Shown piece by piece: positions 39,920-49,923 of a DNA stretch of 64,000 nucleotides. Below the pieces are notes generated by a model. The model was not told the DNA's origin. It made no database searches and saw only the letters and a list, made by a program, of their open reading frames with translations. The stretch lies in NCBI RefSeq assembly GCF_001654865.1, contig NZ_LXEO01000011.1, positions 54,762-118,761 of the forward strand, read 5' to 3'. Origin of the DNA: Buttiauxella noackiae ATCC 51607 (GTDB lineage: Bacteria > Pseudomonadota > Gammaproteobacteria > Enterobacterales > Enterobacteriaceae). The position numbers were made by a program, and so were the translations under genes. Position 1 is the first letter of the stretch, and each line of letters opens with the position of its first letter.

Positions 39920-42900
39920 ATGATCCCACAAATTTCTCAGGCACCAGGTCTTGTTCAATTGGTGCTCAATTTTTTGCAGGCACTGGAACAACAAGGTTTT
40001 ACCGGCGATACCGCCACCAGCTACGCTGACAGGTTAACTATGGCTACTGACAACAGTATTTATCAACTGTTGCCAGATGCGGTGTTATTCCCTCGTTCTA
40101 CGGCCGATGTGGCATTACTTGCCAGACTGGCTTCTGAAGAACGCTTCAAAACTCTGGTCTTTACACCACGTGGTGGCGGCACCGGCACTAACGGTCAGTC
40201 TTTGAATAAAGGCATCGTTGTCGACATGTCACGCTATATGAATCGCATCATTGAAATTAACCCCGAGCAGGGTTGGGTGCGAGTCGAAGCGGGCGTGATT
40301 AAAGATCAGCTCAACCAATATTTGAAACCTTACGGTTATTTCTTCGCGCCGGAACTTTCCACCAGTAACCGCGCAACACTCGGTGGGATGATTAATACCG
40401 ATGCATCAGGGCAAGGTTCGTTGGTTTACGGCAAAACGTCTGACCACGTTATGGGCGTTCGTGCTGTGTTGTTGGGGGGAGATATTCTCGACACGCACCC
40501 AATGGCGACAATGCTTGCTGAAGAAATGGGGCGCGATGAAAGCCCAACCGGCAGGATTTATAACACGGTTCTTGAGCGTTGCCGCGAACAACGCCAGTTG
40601 ATTATCGACAAATTCCCGAAACTTAACCGCTTCCTGACCGGCTACGATCTGCGACACGTTTTCAACGACGACCTTTCGCAGTTCGACCTGACGCGCATTC
40701 TTTGTGGTTCAGAAGGTACCCTGGCGTTTATCACTGAGGCGAAACTGGATATCACGCGCCTGCCAAAAGTGCGCCGCCTGGTGAATATCAAGTATGACTC
40801 CTTCGACTCTGCGCTTCGCAACGCACCGTTTATGGTAGAAGCCCGTGCGCTCTCCGTCGAAACTGTCGATTCAAAAGTCCTGAACCTGGCGCGTGAGGAT
40901 ATTATCTGGCATTCGGTCAGCGAATTAATCACCGATGTTCCTGGCAAAGAGATGCTGGGCCTGAACATTGTGGAGTTTGCGGGGGATGACCTGGAACTCA
41001 TCGAAGGCCAGGTTGCTTCACTATGCGAGCGTCTTGACTCGCTGATTTCACAAGGTGAAGGCGGCGTTATCGGCTGGCAGGTTTGTACTGAGCTTGCCGG
41101 CATCGAGCGCATTTATAACATGCGCAAAAAAGCCGTTGGCCTGCTCGGTAACGCAAAAGGGCAGGCCAAACCTATCCCGTTTGCGGAAGATACCTGCGTG
41201 CCGCCGCATCATCTGGCCGATTACATCTCTGAGTTCCGCGCTTTGCTTGATAGCCATAACCTGAGTTACGGCATGTTTGGGCACGTTGACGCGGGCGTTT
41301 TACATGTGCGCCCGGCGCTGGATATGACCGATCCGCATCAGGAAGTGCTGATGAAGCGCATTTCTGACGATGTGGTTGCGCTCACTGCGAAATATGGCGG
41401 TTTGTTGTGGGGCGAACATGGTAAAGGCTTCCGCGCCGAATACAGTCCAGCATTCTTTGGCGAAACGTTATATGAAGAACTGCGTCGCATTAAAGCGGTA
41501 TTCGACCCCGATAACCGCCTGAACCCTGGCAAAATCTGCCCGCCGTTAGGTGTGGATGACCCCATGATGCAGGTTGATGCGGTGAAGCGCGGCACGTTTG
41601 ACCGCCAAATTCCGATTGCGGTGCGCACATCCTGGCGCGGAGCGATGGAGTGTAACGGTAACGGCTTGTGCTTTAACTTCGATGTGAAAAGCCCTATGTG
41701 CCCATCGATGAAAATCACCAGCAACCGTATTCACTCCCCGAAAGGCCGTGCGACGCTAACGCGAGAATGGCTGCGCCTGCTGGCGGATCGTGGCGTTGAC
41801 CCGGACGCGCTGGAAAAACAGCTACCTGAGAAACGCGCCAGTTTACGTACGCTTATCGAACGTAGCCGTAACTCCTGGCATGCCCGCAAAGGCGAGTACG
41901 ATTTCTCCCATGAAGTGAAAGAGGCGATGTCCGGTTGTCTGGCGTGTAAAGCTTGTTCCACGCAATGCCCGATAAAAATCGACGTGCCGGAATTCCGCTC
42001 GCGCTTCTTACAGCTCTATCACACGCGTTATTTGCGCCCGATGCGCGACCACCTTGTGGCCACCGTCGAAAGCTACGCGCCGCTGATGGCTCGTGCGCCG
42101 AAAACCTTTAACTTCTTTATGAGCCAGCCGTGGGTGCGCAATCTTTCTGCCAAACATATCGGCATGATCGATCTACCAATGCTTTCAACGCCATCGTTGC
42201 AGCAGCAGTTAGTAGGGCACACTTCAGCAAACACCACGCTTGAACAGCTTGAAAGTTACAGCGCTGAGAAACGTGCCAAAACGGTGCTGGTGGTGCAGGA
42301 TCCGTTCACCAGTTACTACGATGCGCAGGTGGTGGCTGATTTTGTGCGCCTGGTCGAGAAGCTTGGGCTGGAACCAGTAGTTCTGCCATTTTCACCAAAC
42401 GGTAAAGCTCAGCATATCAAAGGTTTTCTGCAAAAATTCGCCCGTACCGCGCGTAAAACTTCTGAGTTCCTGAACCGTATTGCAAAACTGGGAATGCCAA
42501 TGGTCGGCGTCGATCCGGCGCTGGTGCTCTGTTACCGCGATGAATACAAACAAACGCTGGGTGAGGAACGGGGTGACTTCCACGTGCAACTGGTTCACGA
42601 ATGGCTGCCTGCTGTGTTGGAAAAACGTGAAATGACAAGCGTAGGTGGGGAGTCGTGGTATCTGTTTGGCCACTGTACAGAAGTCACCGCGCTGCCGACG
42701 GCACCGAACCAGTGGGCAGCGATATTTGCCCGCCTGGGCGCAAAACTGGAAAACGTCAGCGTCGGCTGTTGCGGCATGGCGGGAACCTACGGGCATGAAG
42801 TGAAAAACCATGCGAACTCGCTTGGGATTTACGAGCTTTCATGGCACCAGGCAATGCAGCGCCTGCCACGCCAACGCTGCCTGGCAACCGGATATTCTTG

Positions 42901-42976
42901 CCGTAGCCAGGTAAAACGTGTGGAAGGCAACGGTGTTCGCCATCCGCTACAGGCGCTACTGGAGATTCTGGGATGA
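39920..42976 (+). CDS. ydiJ: FAD/Fe-S oxidoreductase YdiJ, D-2-hydroxyglutarate dehydrogenase
   Basis: A 1018-residue protein, the same length as E. coli YdiJ. The N-terminal FAD-binding domain ([22 protein letters not shown]) is followed by an FAD-linked oxidase C-domain ([25 protein letters not shown]). Then come a 4Fe-4S ferredoxin module ([24 protein letters not shown]) and a CCG domain ([13 protein letters not shown]). The E. coli protein oxidises D-2-hydroxyglutarate, formed as a side product of SerA. The start at 39920 follows GGAAAG and matches the family N-terminus; the open frame continues upstream into ERIC DNA without being coding. It overlaps menI by 4 bases. Confidence 0.95.
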   Translation: MIPQISQAPGLVQLVLNFLQALEQQGFTGDTATSYADRLTMATDNSIYQLLPDAVLFPRSTADVALLARLASEERFKTLVFTPRGGGTGTNGQSLNKGIVVDMSRYMNRIIEINPEQGWVRVEAGVIKDQLNQYLKPYGYFFAPELSTSNRATLGGMINTDASGQGSLVYGKTSDHVMGVRAVLLGGDILDTHPMATMLAEEMGRDESPTGRIYNTVLERCREQRQLIIDKFPKLNRFLTGYDLRHVFNDDLSQFDLTRILCGSEGTLAFITEAKLDITRLPKVRRLVNIKYDSFDSALRNAPFMVEARALSVETVDSKVLNLAREDIIWHSVSELITDVPGKEMLGLNIVEFAGDDLELIEGQVASLCERLDSLISQGEGGVIGWQVCTELAGIERIYNMRKKAVGLLGNAKGQAKPIPFAEDTCVPPHHLADYISEFRALLDSHNLSYGMFGHVDAGVLHVRPALDMTDPHQEVLMKRISDDVVALTAKYGGLLWGEHGKGFRAEYSPAFFGETLYEELRRIKAVFDPDNRLNPGKICPPLGVDDPMMQVDAVKRGTFDRQIPIAVRTSWRGAMECNGNGLCFNFDVKSPMCPSMKITSNRIHSPKGRATLTREWLRLLADRGVDPDALEKQLPEKRASLRTLIERSRNSWHARKGEYDFSHEVKEAMSGCLACKACSTQCPIKIDVPEFRSRFLQLYHTRYLRPMRDHLVATVESYAPLMARAPKTFNFFMSQPWVRNLSAKHIGMIDLPMLSTPSLQQQLVGHTSANTTLEQLESYSAEKRAKTVLVVQDPFTSYYDAQVVADFVRLVEKLGLEPVVLPFSPNGKAQHIKGFLQKFARTARKTSEFLNRIAKLGMPMVGVDPALVLCYRDEYKQTLGEERGDFHVQLVHEWLPAVLEKREMTSVGGESWYLFGHCTEVTALPTAPNQWAAIFARLGAKLENVSVGCCGMAGTYGHEVKNHANSLGIYELSWHQAMQRLPRQRCLATGYSCRSQVKRVEGNGVRHPLQALLEILG

Positions 42977-43383
42977 TCTGGCGACGTGAAGTAAATCTGG
43001 ATGCGCTCAATAAAATGGGCGCCGAGAATATGGTGGCGCATGTGGGTATTGTTTTTACCCGCATTGACGATAACGAGCTGGAAGCCATCATGCCGGTTGA
43101 TCACCGCACCCGTCAGCCGTTTGGTCTGCTGCACGGCGGAGCGTCCGTTGTACTTGCGGAAACGCTTGGCTCGGTGGCGGGTTATTTGTGTACCGAAGGC
43201 GAGCAGAAAATTGTCGGGCTTGAAGTCAACGCCAACCATCTGCGATCCGCGCGAGAAGGCATCGTGCGCGGAGTGTGTAAGGCAGTGCATGTTGGCCGTC
43301 GCCATCAGGTGTGGCAAATCGAAATAAGCGACGAGCAGGGGCGGCTTTGCTGCACATCGCGTTTAACAACCGCGGTAGTGTGA
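42973..43383 (+). CDS. menI: 1,4-dihydroxy-2-naphthoyl-CoA hydrolase MenI
   Basis: A 136-residue hotdog-fold thioesterase with the catalytic loop [17 protein letters not shown] (His54, Glu63). It matches E. coli MenI (YdiI), which releases 1,4-dihydroxy-2-naphthoate in menaquinone biosynthesis. Its ATG overlaps the ydiJ stop (ATGA). In E. coli ydiH and the suf operon follow; here the eut operon follows. Confidence 0.95.
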   Translation: MIWRREVNLDALNKMGAENMVAHVGIVFTRIDDNELEAIMPVDHRTRQPFGLLHGGASVVLAETLGSVAGYLCTEGEQKIVGLEVNANHLRSAREGIVRGVCKAVHVGRRHQVWQIEISDEQGRLCCTSRLTTAVV

Positions 43384-43498
43384 TAAATAGCCTTCCCAGG
43401 AATTATTCGAAAATAAATAATAATGGCGGTGGGATATTATCCCGCCGCATTTTATTTACATCCTGAAATGAATAACCGTGCTTTTCTGTATTTATTGA

Positions 43499-43512
43499 GT
43501 GATCTACTTCAC
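43499..43512 (+). promoter_or_regulatory. CRP-like site upstream of eutS
   Basis: GTGA-N6-TCAC, the perfect core of a CRP site, lies 81-94 bases before the eutS start. Salmonella eut is activated by EutR with cobalamin and ethanolamine and is also under Crp control, so this is a plausible catabolite-control site. Confidence 0.6.
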
Positions 43513-43592
43513 CTTTCCCCATTAGTTGCCGAAATTTGTTATTCCCTTTTGCGATTTATTGTCAGCATGGAGGTAATTCTTCAGGAGGCGCA

Positions 43593-43928
43593 ATGGAAAA
43601 GGAACGCATTATTCAGGAATTTGTTCCTGGAAAACAGGTAACACTGGCACATTTAATTGCCCATCCAGGCGAAGAACTGGCAAAGAAAATAGGTGTGCCA
43701 GGCGCTGAAGCAATTGGCATTATGACGCTGACTCCCGGTGAAACGGCGATGATAGCGGGGGATCTCGCCACAAAATCCGCCAGCGTACAAATAGGTTTTC
43801 TGGACAGATTTAGCGGCGCGTTAGTGGTTTACGGCTCAGTAGGTTCGGTAGAAGAAGCATTACAACAAACGATAACCGGCCTTAGCAACATTCTCAGTTA
43901 TACCGTCTGTACGCTGACGCGGAGTTAG
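43593..43928 (+). CDS. eutS: Ethanolamine microcompartment shell protein EutS
   Basis: A 111-residue circularly permuted BMC-domain protein, the same length as Salmonella EutS ([32 protein letters not shown]...). It forms bent hexamers placed at shell edges. The ATG at 43593, five bases after AGGAGG, is chosen rather than the longer open frame upstream. It is the first gene of the 17-gene eut operon. Confidence 0.96.
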   Translation: MEKERIIQEFVPGKQVTLAHLIAHPGEELAKKIGVPGAEAIGIMTLTPGETAMIAGDLATKSASVQIGFLDRFSGALVVYGSVGSVEEALQQTITGLSNILSYTVCTLTRS

Positions 43929-43932
43929 TCAA

Positions 43933-44394
43933 ATGAAACGCATCGTTTTTGTTGGCACCGTAGGCGCAGGTAAAACAACATTATTTAATGCATTGCAGGG
44001 AAATTATTCACTGGCTCGAAAAACGCAAGCGGTTGAATTTAGCGATGTGGGAAACATTGATACGCCAGGGGAATTTTTTAGCCATCCGCGTTTATATTCT
44101 GCATTAATTAATACCCTGGTCGATGCGGAATTATTGATATATGTCCACGCTGCCAATGAACCGCAATGCCGTATTCCTGCAGGGTTGTTGGATATTTATC
44201 CTCGCCTGACACGCGTTGCGGTAATAAACAAAATTGATTTGCCCGAAGCAAATATTGCGCAGACGCAGGCGATGTTAATTGATGCAGGGTTTACGCCGCC
44301 AATATTTGCACTGAACAGCCTGGATGCTGTAAGCGTCAGGCAACTTGAGGATTATCTGGCTGAAGAGTGTGGCCGGGAGGAACCTGTTCAATGA
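43933..44394 (+). CDS. eutP: Ethanolamine utilization acetate kinase/P-loop protein EutP
   Basis: A 153-residue small P-loop NTPase of the EutP/PduV family. The G1 motif GTVGAGKTTL is at residues 6-15 and NKID at about 97-100. Salmonella EutP has been reported to have acetate kinase activity, completing acetyl-phosphate to acetate conversion. Its stop overlaps the eutQ start (ATGA). Confidence 0.94.
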   Translation: MKRIVFVGTVGAGKTTLFNALQGNYSLARKTQAVEFSDVGNIDTPGEFFSHPRLYSALINTLVDAELLIYVHAANEPQCRIPAGLLDIYPRLTRVAVINKIDLPEANIAQTQAMLIDAGFTPPIFALNSLDAVSVRQLEDYLAEECGREEPVQ

Positions 44395-45077
44395 AAAAAC
44401 TCATTACGGCTAATGATGTGCGTGAAGCGGATGGCAACGGTCATAAAACAATTTCTTTTGTGCTCAAAGAATCTATCGTCACTCCGGAAGCCCGTGTTGT
44501 TGCCGAGCAACTGGGGATAGCGTTAGTGGAAGAAGGGGCGAACCAAACGGTCGCAGACAATACACCGCCGCGTTCTGAACGCCAGCGTATTCGTGAAGAG
44601 ATCATCTCTCAGTTGCCGGAAGGCCAATTTACTGAAACCCTGGTGGCGCAGCTTATTGAAAAGGTTGAGCAAGAGCAGAAAACGCGCGCCGCCGGTGGAA
44701 TGCAACCCAGTTTTCGGGCTGTAACCGGCAAGGGCGGCATCAAAGTCATTGATGGCAGTTCGGTGAAGTTTGGCCGTTTTGAAGGTGCTCAAGAACCTTG
44801 CGTTGGATTAACCGATCTCGTGACGGGAGCAGATGGCAGCAGCATGGCCGCTGGTTTTATGCAGTGGGAAAATGGTTTTTTCCCCTGGACCCTGAATTAC
44901 GACGAAATCGATATGGTGCTGGAAGGGGAGTTACATATTCGCCACGAAGGCGAAACGCTTATCGGGAAAGCAGGCGATGTGATGTTTATCCCGAAAGGCT
45001 CCAGTATTGAATTTGGCACCACTAGCCACGTTCGTTTTCTGTATGTCGCCTGGCCTGCCAATTGGCAGGAATGTTGA
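44391..45077 (+). CDS. eutQ: Ethanolamine utilization protein EutQ (cupin, acetate kinase)
   Basis: A 228-residue protein with a variable N-terminal half and a C-terminal cupin barrel (VKFGRFEGAQEPCVGLTDLVTGADGSSMAAGFMQWE, then the cupin strands DEIDMVLEGELHIRHEGE and GDVMFIPKGSSIEFG). Salmonella EutQ has acetate kinase activity and is needed during anoxic tetrathionate respiration. The start at 44391 matches the family N-terminus MKKLITANDVREA. Confidence 0.94.
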   Translation: MKKLITANDVREADGNGHKTISFVLKESIVTPEARVVAEQLGIALVEEGANQTVADNTPPRSERQRIREEIISQLPEGQFTETLVAQLIEKVEQEQKTRAAGGMQPSFRAVTGKGGIKVIDGSSVKFGRFEGAQEPCVGLTDLVTGADGSSMAAGFMQWENGFFPWTLNYDEIDMVLEGELHIRHEGETLIGKAGDVMFIPKGSSIEFGTTSHVRFLYVAWPANWQEC

Positions 45078-45089
45078 GACGGGGCGCTT

Positions 45090-45899
45090 ATGAGCACCTT
45101 CATCACCGAAGACTGGCTGCGGGCAAACCACACTCTCAGCGAAGGGAGCGAAATTCGCCTTCCTGCTGACAGTCGTATGACGCCATCTGCCCGTGAGTTG
45201 ATCGACGCTCGCCATTTACTGGTGAAATTTCAGGATGAGGACGGGCGGCTGTTTGTTGAAGCTCAAGAACAGTTGCAGCCGGTACATGGCTTGACAAGCG
45301 AGTCTGTGGCTTCGGTCGCGCATTGCGAGCTTTGCCTGCAACAAGTGAAAGAAAAACCAGACACCCTGACGCATCTTAATGCGCAAGTATTTGTGGCGAA
45401 AAATGATCCTCGGCTGGCGTTTCGCGCCAGCCTGGATAGTTCGATTGCTACAGCGGTATGGCTGCAAACCGAATTTGATAAAACAGTAGCACTTTGGCTG
45501 GCGGATATTCGCTCGTTGCTCGGCAACATTATGCGTGCTGATGCACTGGAACAGGCGCTGGCAGAACAACAAATCTTTGGTTTATCGGCTGATGATTTAC
45601 ACCGTTTATCGCATCAACCGCTGAAATACCTTGGGCACGATCATCTGGTTCCTGATGCGGCTCATGGGCGTGATGTTGCGCTGTTAAATCTGCTGCGCAC
45701 CAAAATTCGTGAAACAGAAATCTGTGCTGCAACGGTGTTTATTGGCGCGGATTACCACGTACAAAAAGCCGATTTATTGCAAGCGCTAAACCGGCTTTCT
45801 AGCGCGGTTTATGTACTGATGATCCTGTGTCTGAAAAAAGAGTGGCCAAATGCGGATGCGCTGCAACGGCGGCTGGCAGGAGGCAAACATGCTGCTTGA
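45090..45899 (+). CDS. eutT: Corrinoid adenosyltransferase EutT
   Basis: A 269-residue ATP:cob(I)alamin adenosyltransferase that makes adenosylcobalamin for ethanolamine ammonia-lyase. The metal-site motif of Salmonella EutT, His-X11-Cys-Cys-X2-Cys, appears here as His66-X11-His78-Cys79-X2-Cys82; the first Cys is replaced by His. The nucleotide-binding region [20 protein letters not shown] follows. The eutD start lies 11 bases inside its 3' end. Confidence 0.93.
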   Translation: MSTFITEDWLRANHTLSEGSEIRLPADSRMTPSARELIDARHLLVKFQDEDGRLFVEAQEQLQPVHGLTSESVASVAHCELCLQQVKEKPDTLTHLNAQVFVAKNDPRLAFRASLDSSIATAVWLQTEFDKTVALWLADIRSLLGNIMRADALEQALAEQQIFGLSADDLHRLSHQPLKYLGHDHLVPDAAHGRDVALLNLLRTKIRETEICAATVFIGADYHVQKADLLQALNRLSSAVYVLMILCLKKEWPNADALQRRLAGGKHAA

Positions 45900-46911
45900 T
45901 CGCTGTCGTCGCCAGGCGCAAAGCCAGCCTAAGCGTATCGTCTTTCCGGATGCGCAAGATGCCCGCGTAATTGAAGCGGCGCATTACCTGCAACACCACG
46001 CTCTGGCGCAGCCCATTCTGTTGGCCAATCCGTTTGCCTTACGCCATTTTGCCCTTGCTGCTGGATTACCGCTCGACGGGTTACACATCATTGACCCGGC
46101 AGCGTCACTTGACTGGCAGGCACAGTTTTACCAGCAGCTTGTGCAGCGTCTGGGCGATAAAACCCCGGATGACGCAGTAGAACGCTTGCGCGATCCAATC
46201 TGGTTTGCGGCGGCGATGGTTCAGGCAGGTAAAGCTGATGTGTGTATCGCCGGAAATATCTCCTCTACCGCTGCTGTTTTACGCGCGGGATTGAAAGTCA
46301 TCGGCCTGCGACCCGGGGTAAAAACGCTCTCTTCGCTGTTCTTGATGTTACCGCAAGAAGGTGAGCGGATCCTTGGATTTGCTGATTGTAGTGTGGTGCC
46401 ACAACCCACCGCCGCACAGCTTGCTGATATTGCTATCAGCAGCGCAGAAAGCTGGCAGGCCATCACAGGGCAATCCGCTTGCGTCGCCATGCTGTCATTT
46501 TCAACTAATGGGAGCGCCAGGCATCCTTGTGTTGCCAGTGTCCAACAGGCGACAGACATGGTACGTGAACGTGCTCCAGATCTCTGTGTGGATGGCGAGC
46601 TGCAATTTGATGCTGCGTTTGTTCCCCAGGTCGCGGCGCAAAAAGCGCCAGAAAGTGTGCTGGGAGGGCAGGCGAATGTATTCGTTTTCCCGTCGCTGGA
46701 GGCGGGCAATATTGGCTACAAAATTGCACAACGCCTGGGAGGATTTCGTGCTCTTGGCCCATTGATTCAGGGATTGAACGCACCTTTACACGATCTTTCT
46801 CGTGGCTGCAGTACGCGTGAAATTATTGAGCTGGTGTTGGTTGCTCAAACGACCCTCATCCCATCTCTTTCCCTGAGGGAAAGGGAGCAAACAGTCGAAC
46901 TCTTGACGTAA
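45889..46911 (+). CDS. eutD: Phosphate acetyltransferase EutD
   Basis: A 340-residue single-domain phosphotransacetylase (Salmonella EutD has 338), converting acetyl-CoA to acetyl phosphate inside or near the microcompartment. Motifs are [39 protein letters not shown] and [20 protein letters not shown]. Start 45889 follows GGCAGGAGG. The last 15 or so residues ([16 protein letters not shown]) are encoded by a palindromic repeat-like sequence and differ from the Salmonella C-terminus. Confidence 0.94.
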   Translation: MLLDRCRRQAQSQPKRIVFPDAQDARVIEAAHYLQHHALAQPILLANPFALRHFALAAGLPLDGLHIIDPAASLDWQAQFYQQLVQRLGDKTPDDAVERLRDPIWFAAAMVQAGKADVCIAGNISSTAAVLRAGLKVIGLRPGVKTLSSLFLMLPQEGERILGFADCSVVPQPTAAQLADIAISSAESWQAITGQSACVAMLSFSTNGSARHPCVASVQQATDMVRERAPDLCVDGELQFDAAFVPQVAAQKAPESVLGGQANVFVFPSLEAGNIGYKIAQRLGGFRALGPLIQGLNAPLHDLSRGCSTREIIELVLVAQTTLIPSLSLREREQTVELLT

Positions 46912-46924
46912 GGGAGAGGGCGAT
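46850..46924. repeat. Palindromic CCCTC/GAGGG repeat overlapping the eutD 3' end
   Basis: Includes the inverted repeat TTTCCC-TGA-GGGAAA (46868-46882 region) and, 30 bases on, TAAGGGAGAGGGCG. The layout (CCCTCATCCC... TTTCCCTGAGGGAAAGGGAG ... GGGAGAGGG) resembles the CCCTCTCCC/GGGAGAGGG intergenic repeats scattered in many enterobacterial genomes. It supplies the eutD stop codon. Confidence 0.5.
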
Positions 46925-46974
46925 TATCGAACCCGCATGAAAACAGATTTTTAACCGAGTGAGAGGAATAAATC

Positions 46975-47268
46975 ATGGAAGCACTAGGACTTATCGAAAC
47001 CAGAGGTTTGGTTGCAGTGATTGAAGCATCGGATGCGATGGTTAAAGCCGCACGCGTCAAACTGGTTGGCGTGAAGCAAATCGGCGGCGGGCTGGTAACC
47101 GCAATGGTTCGCGGTGATGTGGCGGCCTGTAAAGCTGCAACGGATGCCGGGGCCGCTGCAGCCCAGCGTATTGGCGAATTGGTGTCTGTTCACGTTATCC
47201 CGCGTCCACATGGCGATTTGGAAGAAGTCTTCCCGATTGGCCTGGGTAGCGACAAAACCATCGATTGA
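46975..47268 (+). CDS. eutM: Ethanolamine microcompartment shell protein EutM
   Basis: A 97-residue canonical BMC-domain protein, the same length as E. coli EutM ([26 protein letters not shown]). It forms flat hexamers that tile the shell facets and is the most abundant shell protein. It is followed by a hairpin before eutN. Confidence 0.97.
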   Translation: MEALGLIETRGLVAVIEASDAMVKAARVKLVGVKQIGGGLVTAMVRGDVAACKAATDAGAAAAQRIGELVSVHVIPRPHGDLEEVFPIGLGSDKTID

Positions 47269-47273
47269 TAATC

Positions 47274-47305
47274 GGTGACGTCATCCCCGGACGTCACCTT
47301 TCTTT
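47274..47305 (+). terminator. Intra-operon hairpin between eutM and eutN
   Basis: A perfect 8-bp stem GGTGACGT/ACGTCACC (47274-47281 with 47291-47298) with a 9-base loop, followed by TTTCTTT. It resembles a weak terminator or a 3' stabiliser and could make EutM more abundant than the downstream products. Confidence 0.6.
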
Positions 47306-47358
47306 AACTCGATTAACGGGCAGCCTGGGCTGTACCTGAATGTTGTCCGGAGGCGAGC

Positions 47359-47646
47359 ATGAAGCTGGGAATGGTCATTGGTCAAATCGTTTGCACAGTC
47401 CGCCACAGCGGGCTTGAGCACGACAAATTGTTGATGGTGGAAATGATTAACCGCCAGGGTGAACCGAGCGGCGAGTGTGCAGTAGCCACCGACAGCATTG
47501 GTGCCGGGAACGGCGAATGGGTGCTGTTGGTGGGGGGCAGTTCCGCCCGCCAGGCACACCACAGTGAAGCCTCTCCGGTCGACATGTGCGTGATAGGCAT
47601 CGTCGATGAAGTGGTCATGGATAGAGAGATAATCTTCCATAAATAG
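47359..47646 (+). CDS. eutN: Ethanolamine microcompartment vertex protein EutN
   Basis: A 95-residue EutN/CcmL-family protein (MKLGMVIGQIVCTVRHSGLEHDKLLMVEM...), the same length as in E. coli. Family pentamers cap the vertices of the polyhedral shell. It lies 16 bases before eutE. Confidence 0.96.
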   Translation: MKLGMVIGQIVCTVRHSGLEHDKLLMVEMINRQGEPSGECAVATDSIGAGNGEWVLLVGGSSARQAHHSEASPVDMCVIGIVDEVVMDREIIFHK

Positions 47647-47661
47647 TGAGGGTTAAGCGAC

Positions 47662-49071
47662 ATGGATCGGCAACAAATTGAGCAAGTGGTGAAAGCCGTG
47701 CTGGCAGGTATGGCCGCTAATGCGACCTCAGAACCCGTCACAAAACCTTGCAGCGTAGGTGTATTTTCCTCCCTGGATGATGCGTTTCAGGCAGCCGTTA
47801 CAGCACAAAAATCTTTAACCAGCGTGGCGATGCGCCAGAAAGTAGTTGCGGCAATCCGCTTCGCAGGTGAACAACATGCGCAGGCGCTTGCAGAAATGGC
47901 TGTGGCTGAAACTGGAATGGGCCGGGTTATAGACAAATGCGCTAAGAATATTGCTCAGGCGCGCGGTACGCCAGGCGTCGAGTGCCTGACACCTCAAGTG
48001 TTAACTGGCGATAACGGTCTGACACTCATCGAAAACGCCCCGTGGGGTGTGGTGGCCTCTGTTACACCATCCACCAACCCGGCGGCAACCGTCATCAATA
48101 ATGCCATCAGTATGATCTCCGCAGGAAATAGCGTGGTATTTGCGCCCCATCCGGCAGCAAAAAAAGTCTCGCAGCAAACCATTACCTGGCTTAACGAAGC
48201 GATTGTGGCAGCTGGCGGGCCGGCGAACTTATTGGTGACGGTTCTGAATCCAGATATCGAAACCGCACAGCGTTTATTTAAATATCCCGGAATTGGCTTG
48301 CTGGTGGTCACTGGTGGCGAAGCCGTTGTGGATGCTGCGCGAAAACATACTAACAAACGTTTGATTGCCGCGGGTGCCGGTAATCCGCCAGTGGTGGTGG
48401 ACGAAACCGCCGATATTCCTCGTGCAGCAAGAGCCATCGTGAATGGTGCTTCGTTCGATAACAACATTATCTGTGCTGACGAAAAAGTGCTGATCGTAGT
48501 GGAAAGCGTAGCTGATGCTTTGCTGGAAGAAATGCAGCGCAACCACGCGGTTTTGCTCAACGATGAGCAGGCTGAAAAGCTGTTACCCATTTTGTTGAAA
48601 AATGTTGATGAGCAGGGAAAAGGGCAAGTTTGCCGAGATTGGGTTGGGCGTGATGCCGCCAAAATCGCTGCGACTATTGGTCTTAACGTAGCGCCTGAAA
48701 CTCGCCTGTTGCTGGTACAAACCACGGCGCGCCATCCCTTTGCTGTAACAGAAATGATGATGCCAGTATTGCCGGTGATCCGCGTGGCTAACGTGACAGA
48801 AGGTATTTCTCTGGCTGTGAAACTGGAAGGCGGATGTCACCACACGGCGGCCATGCATTCGCGCAATATCGATAATATGAACGCCATGGCGAATGCCATC
48901 GACACCAGTATTTTTGTCAAAAATGGATCTTGTATTGCCGGTCTGGGGCTGGGGGGCGAAGGCTGGACTTCCATGACCATCACCACACCAACGGGCGAAG
49001 GTGTGACATCGGCCAGAACCTTTGTGCGCCTGCGTCGTTGCGTACTGGTCGACGGTTTCCGCATCGTTTAA
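47662..49071 (+). CDS. eutE: Acetaldehyde dehydrogenase (acylating) EutE
   Basis: A 469-residue CoA-acylating aldehyde dehydrogenase converting acetaldehyde to acetyl-CoA. The catalytic Cys271 lies in SFDNNIICADEK; GAGNPPVVVDETAD and the C-terminal GEGVTSARTFVRLRRCVLVDGFRIV are family hallmarks. The amphipathic N-terminus MDRQQIEQVVKAVLAGM is an encapsulation peptide that targets the enzyme into the shell. Confidence 0.97.
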   Translation: MDRQQIEQVVKAVLAGMAANATSEPVTKPCSVGVFSSLDDAFQAAVTAQKSLTSVAMRQKVVAAIRFAGEQHAQALAEMAVAETGMGRVIDKCAKNIAQARGTPGVECLTPQVLTGDNGLTLIENAPWGVVASVTPSTNPAATVINNAISMISAGNSVVFAPHPAAKKVSQQTITWLNEAIVAAGGPANLLVTVLNPDIETAQRLFKYPGIGLLVVTGGEAVVDAARKHTNKRLIAAGAGNPPVVVDETADIPRAARAIVNGASFDNNIICADEKVLIVVESVADALLEEMQRNHAVLLNDEQAEKLLPILLKNVDEQGKGQVCRDWVGRDAAKIAATIGLNVAPETRLLLVQTTARHPFAVTEMMMPVLPVIRVANVTEGISLAVKLEGGCHHTAAMHSRNIDNMNAMANAIDTSIFVKNGSCIAGLGLGGEGWTSMTITTPTGEGVTSARTFVRLRRCVLVDGFRIV

Positions 49072-49083
49072 GGAGAGTAGTCA

Positions 49084-49923
49084 ATGGCTCGCACGGAACA
49101 GACCTGGCTCAATGAACGTTTATGTAACGCGTCTTTGTTGTGCAATGGGCAACCCAATGTGGCGCAACAACCGCTGTGGCTGGGTATCGATCTTGGCACA
49201 TGCGATGTGGTGTCGTTGGTTGTTGACAGCGACTGCCAACCCGTTGCCGTTTGCCTCGACTGGGCCGATGTGGTGCGTGACGGCGTGGTATGGGATTTCT
49301 TCGGTGCGGTACAAATTGTGCGCCTCCACCTCGACCGACTCGAGCAGCAGTTAGGTTTTCGTTTTAGCCATGCCGCAACGTCATTCCCTCCCGGCACCGA
49401 CCCGCGAATTTCAGTCAATGTGCTGGAATCTGCGGGGCTGGAAGTCAGCCGTGTGCTGGATGAACCGACAGCCGTTGCCGATATGCTGCAACTGGACAAA
49501 GCGGCGGTGGTGGATATTGGCGGTGGTACAACGGGCATTGCGGTGGTTGTACAAGGGCGCGTGATTTACTCCGGCGATGAAGCCACTGGCGGGCACCATA
49601 TCTCCCTCACGCTTGCGGGTAATCAGTGTATTGCACTGGAAGACGCTGAACAGATGAAGCGTTGCGGCGATGCCAGTCTCTGGCCGGTGGTTCGTCCGGT
49701 GTACGAAAAAATGGCAGACATTGTCGCTCGCCATATTGAAGGCTACGACGTTGAACAGCTTTGGTTGGCGGGTGGCTCTTGTATGCAGCCCGGTGTGGAA
49801 GGGCTTTTCCGTCAGCATTTCCCTGAAAAAACCGTAATGCTGCCGCCGCACTCTATTTTCATGACGCCGCTGGCAATCGCCGTTTGCGGTATGACACAAA
49901 CGGAGGGCGCACATGCACAGTGA
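49084..49923 (+). CDS. eutJ: Ethanolamine utilization protein EutJ
   Basis: A 279-residue actin/Hsp70-like ATPase-fold protein: LGIDLGTCDVVSLVVD (phosphate 1), VVDIGGGTTGIAVV (phosphate 2) and WLAGGSCMQPGVE (adenosine motif). A chaperone role in the microcompartment is suggested for the family but not proven. The eutG start lies within its last 11 bases. Confidence 0.94.
   Translation: MARTEQTWLNERLCNASLLCNGQPNVAQQPLWLGIDLGTCDVVSLVVDSDCQPVAVCLDWADVVRDGVVWDFFGAVQIVRLHLDRLEQQLGFRFSHAATSFPPGTDPRISVNVLESAGLEVSRVLDEPTAVADMLQLDKAAVVDIGGGTTGIAVVVQGRVIYSGDEATGGHHISLTLAGNQCIALEDAEQMKRCGDASLWPVVRPVYEKMADIVARHIEGYDVEQLWLAGGSCMQPGVEGLFRQHFPEKTVMLPPHSIFMTPLAIAVCGMTQTEGAHAQ

Noticed and set aside
45889..45899. 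Frameshift or fusion at the eutT/eutD junction
   Set aside because: The two genes overlap by 11 bases in different frames, each with its own start, stop and ribosome site, which is normal for this operon.
47994..48725. 243-codon minus-strand frame opposite eutE
   Set aside because: A shadow frame of a clearly coding eutE; rich in Ser/Thr/Ala as expected for antisense of GC-rich genes.
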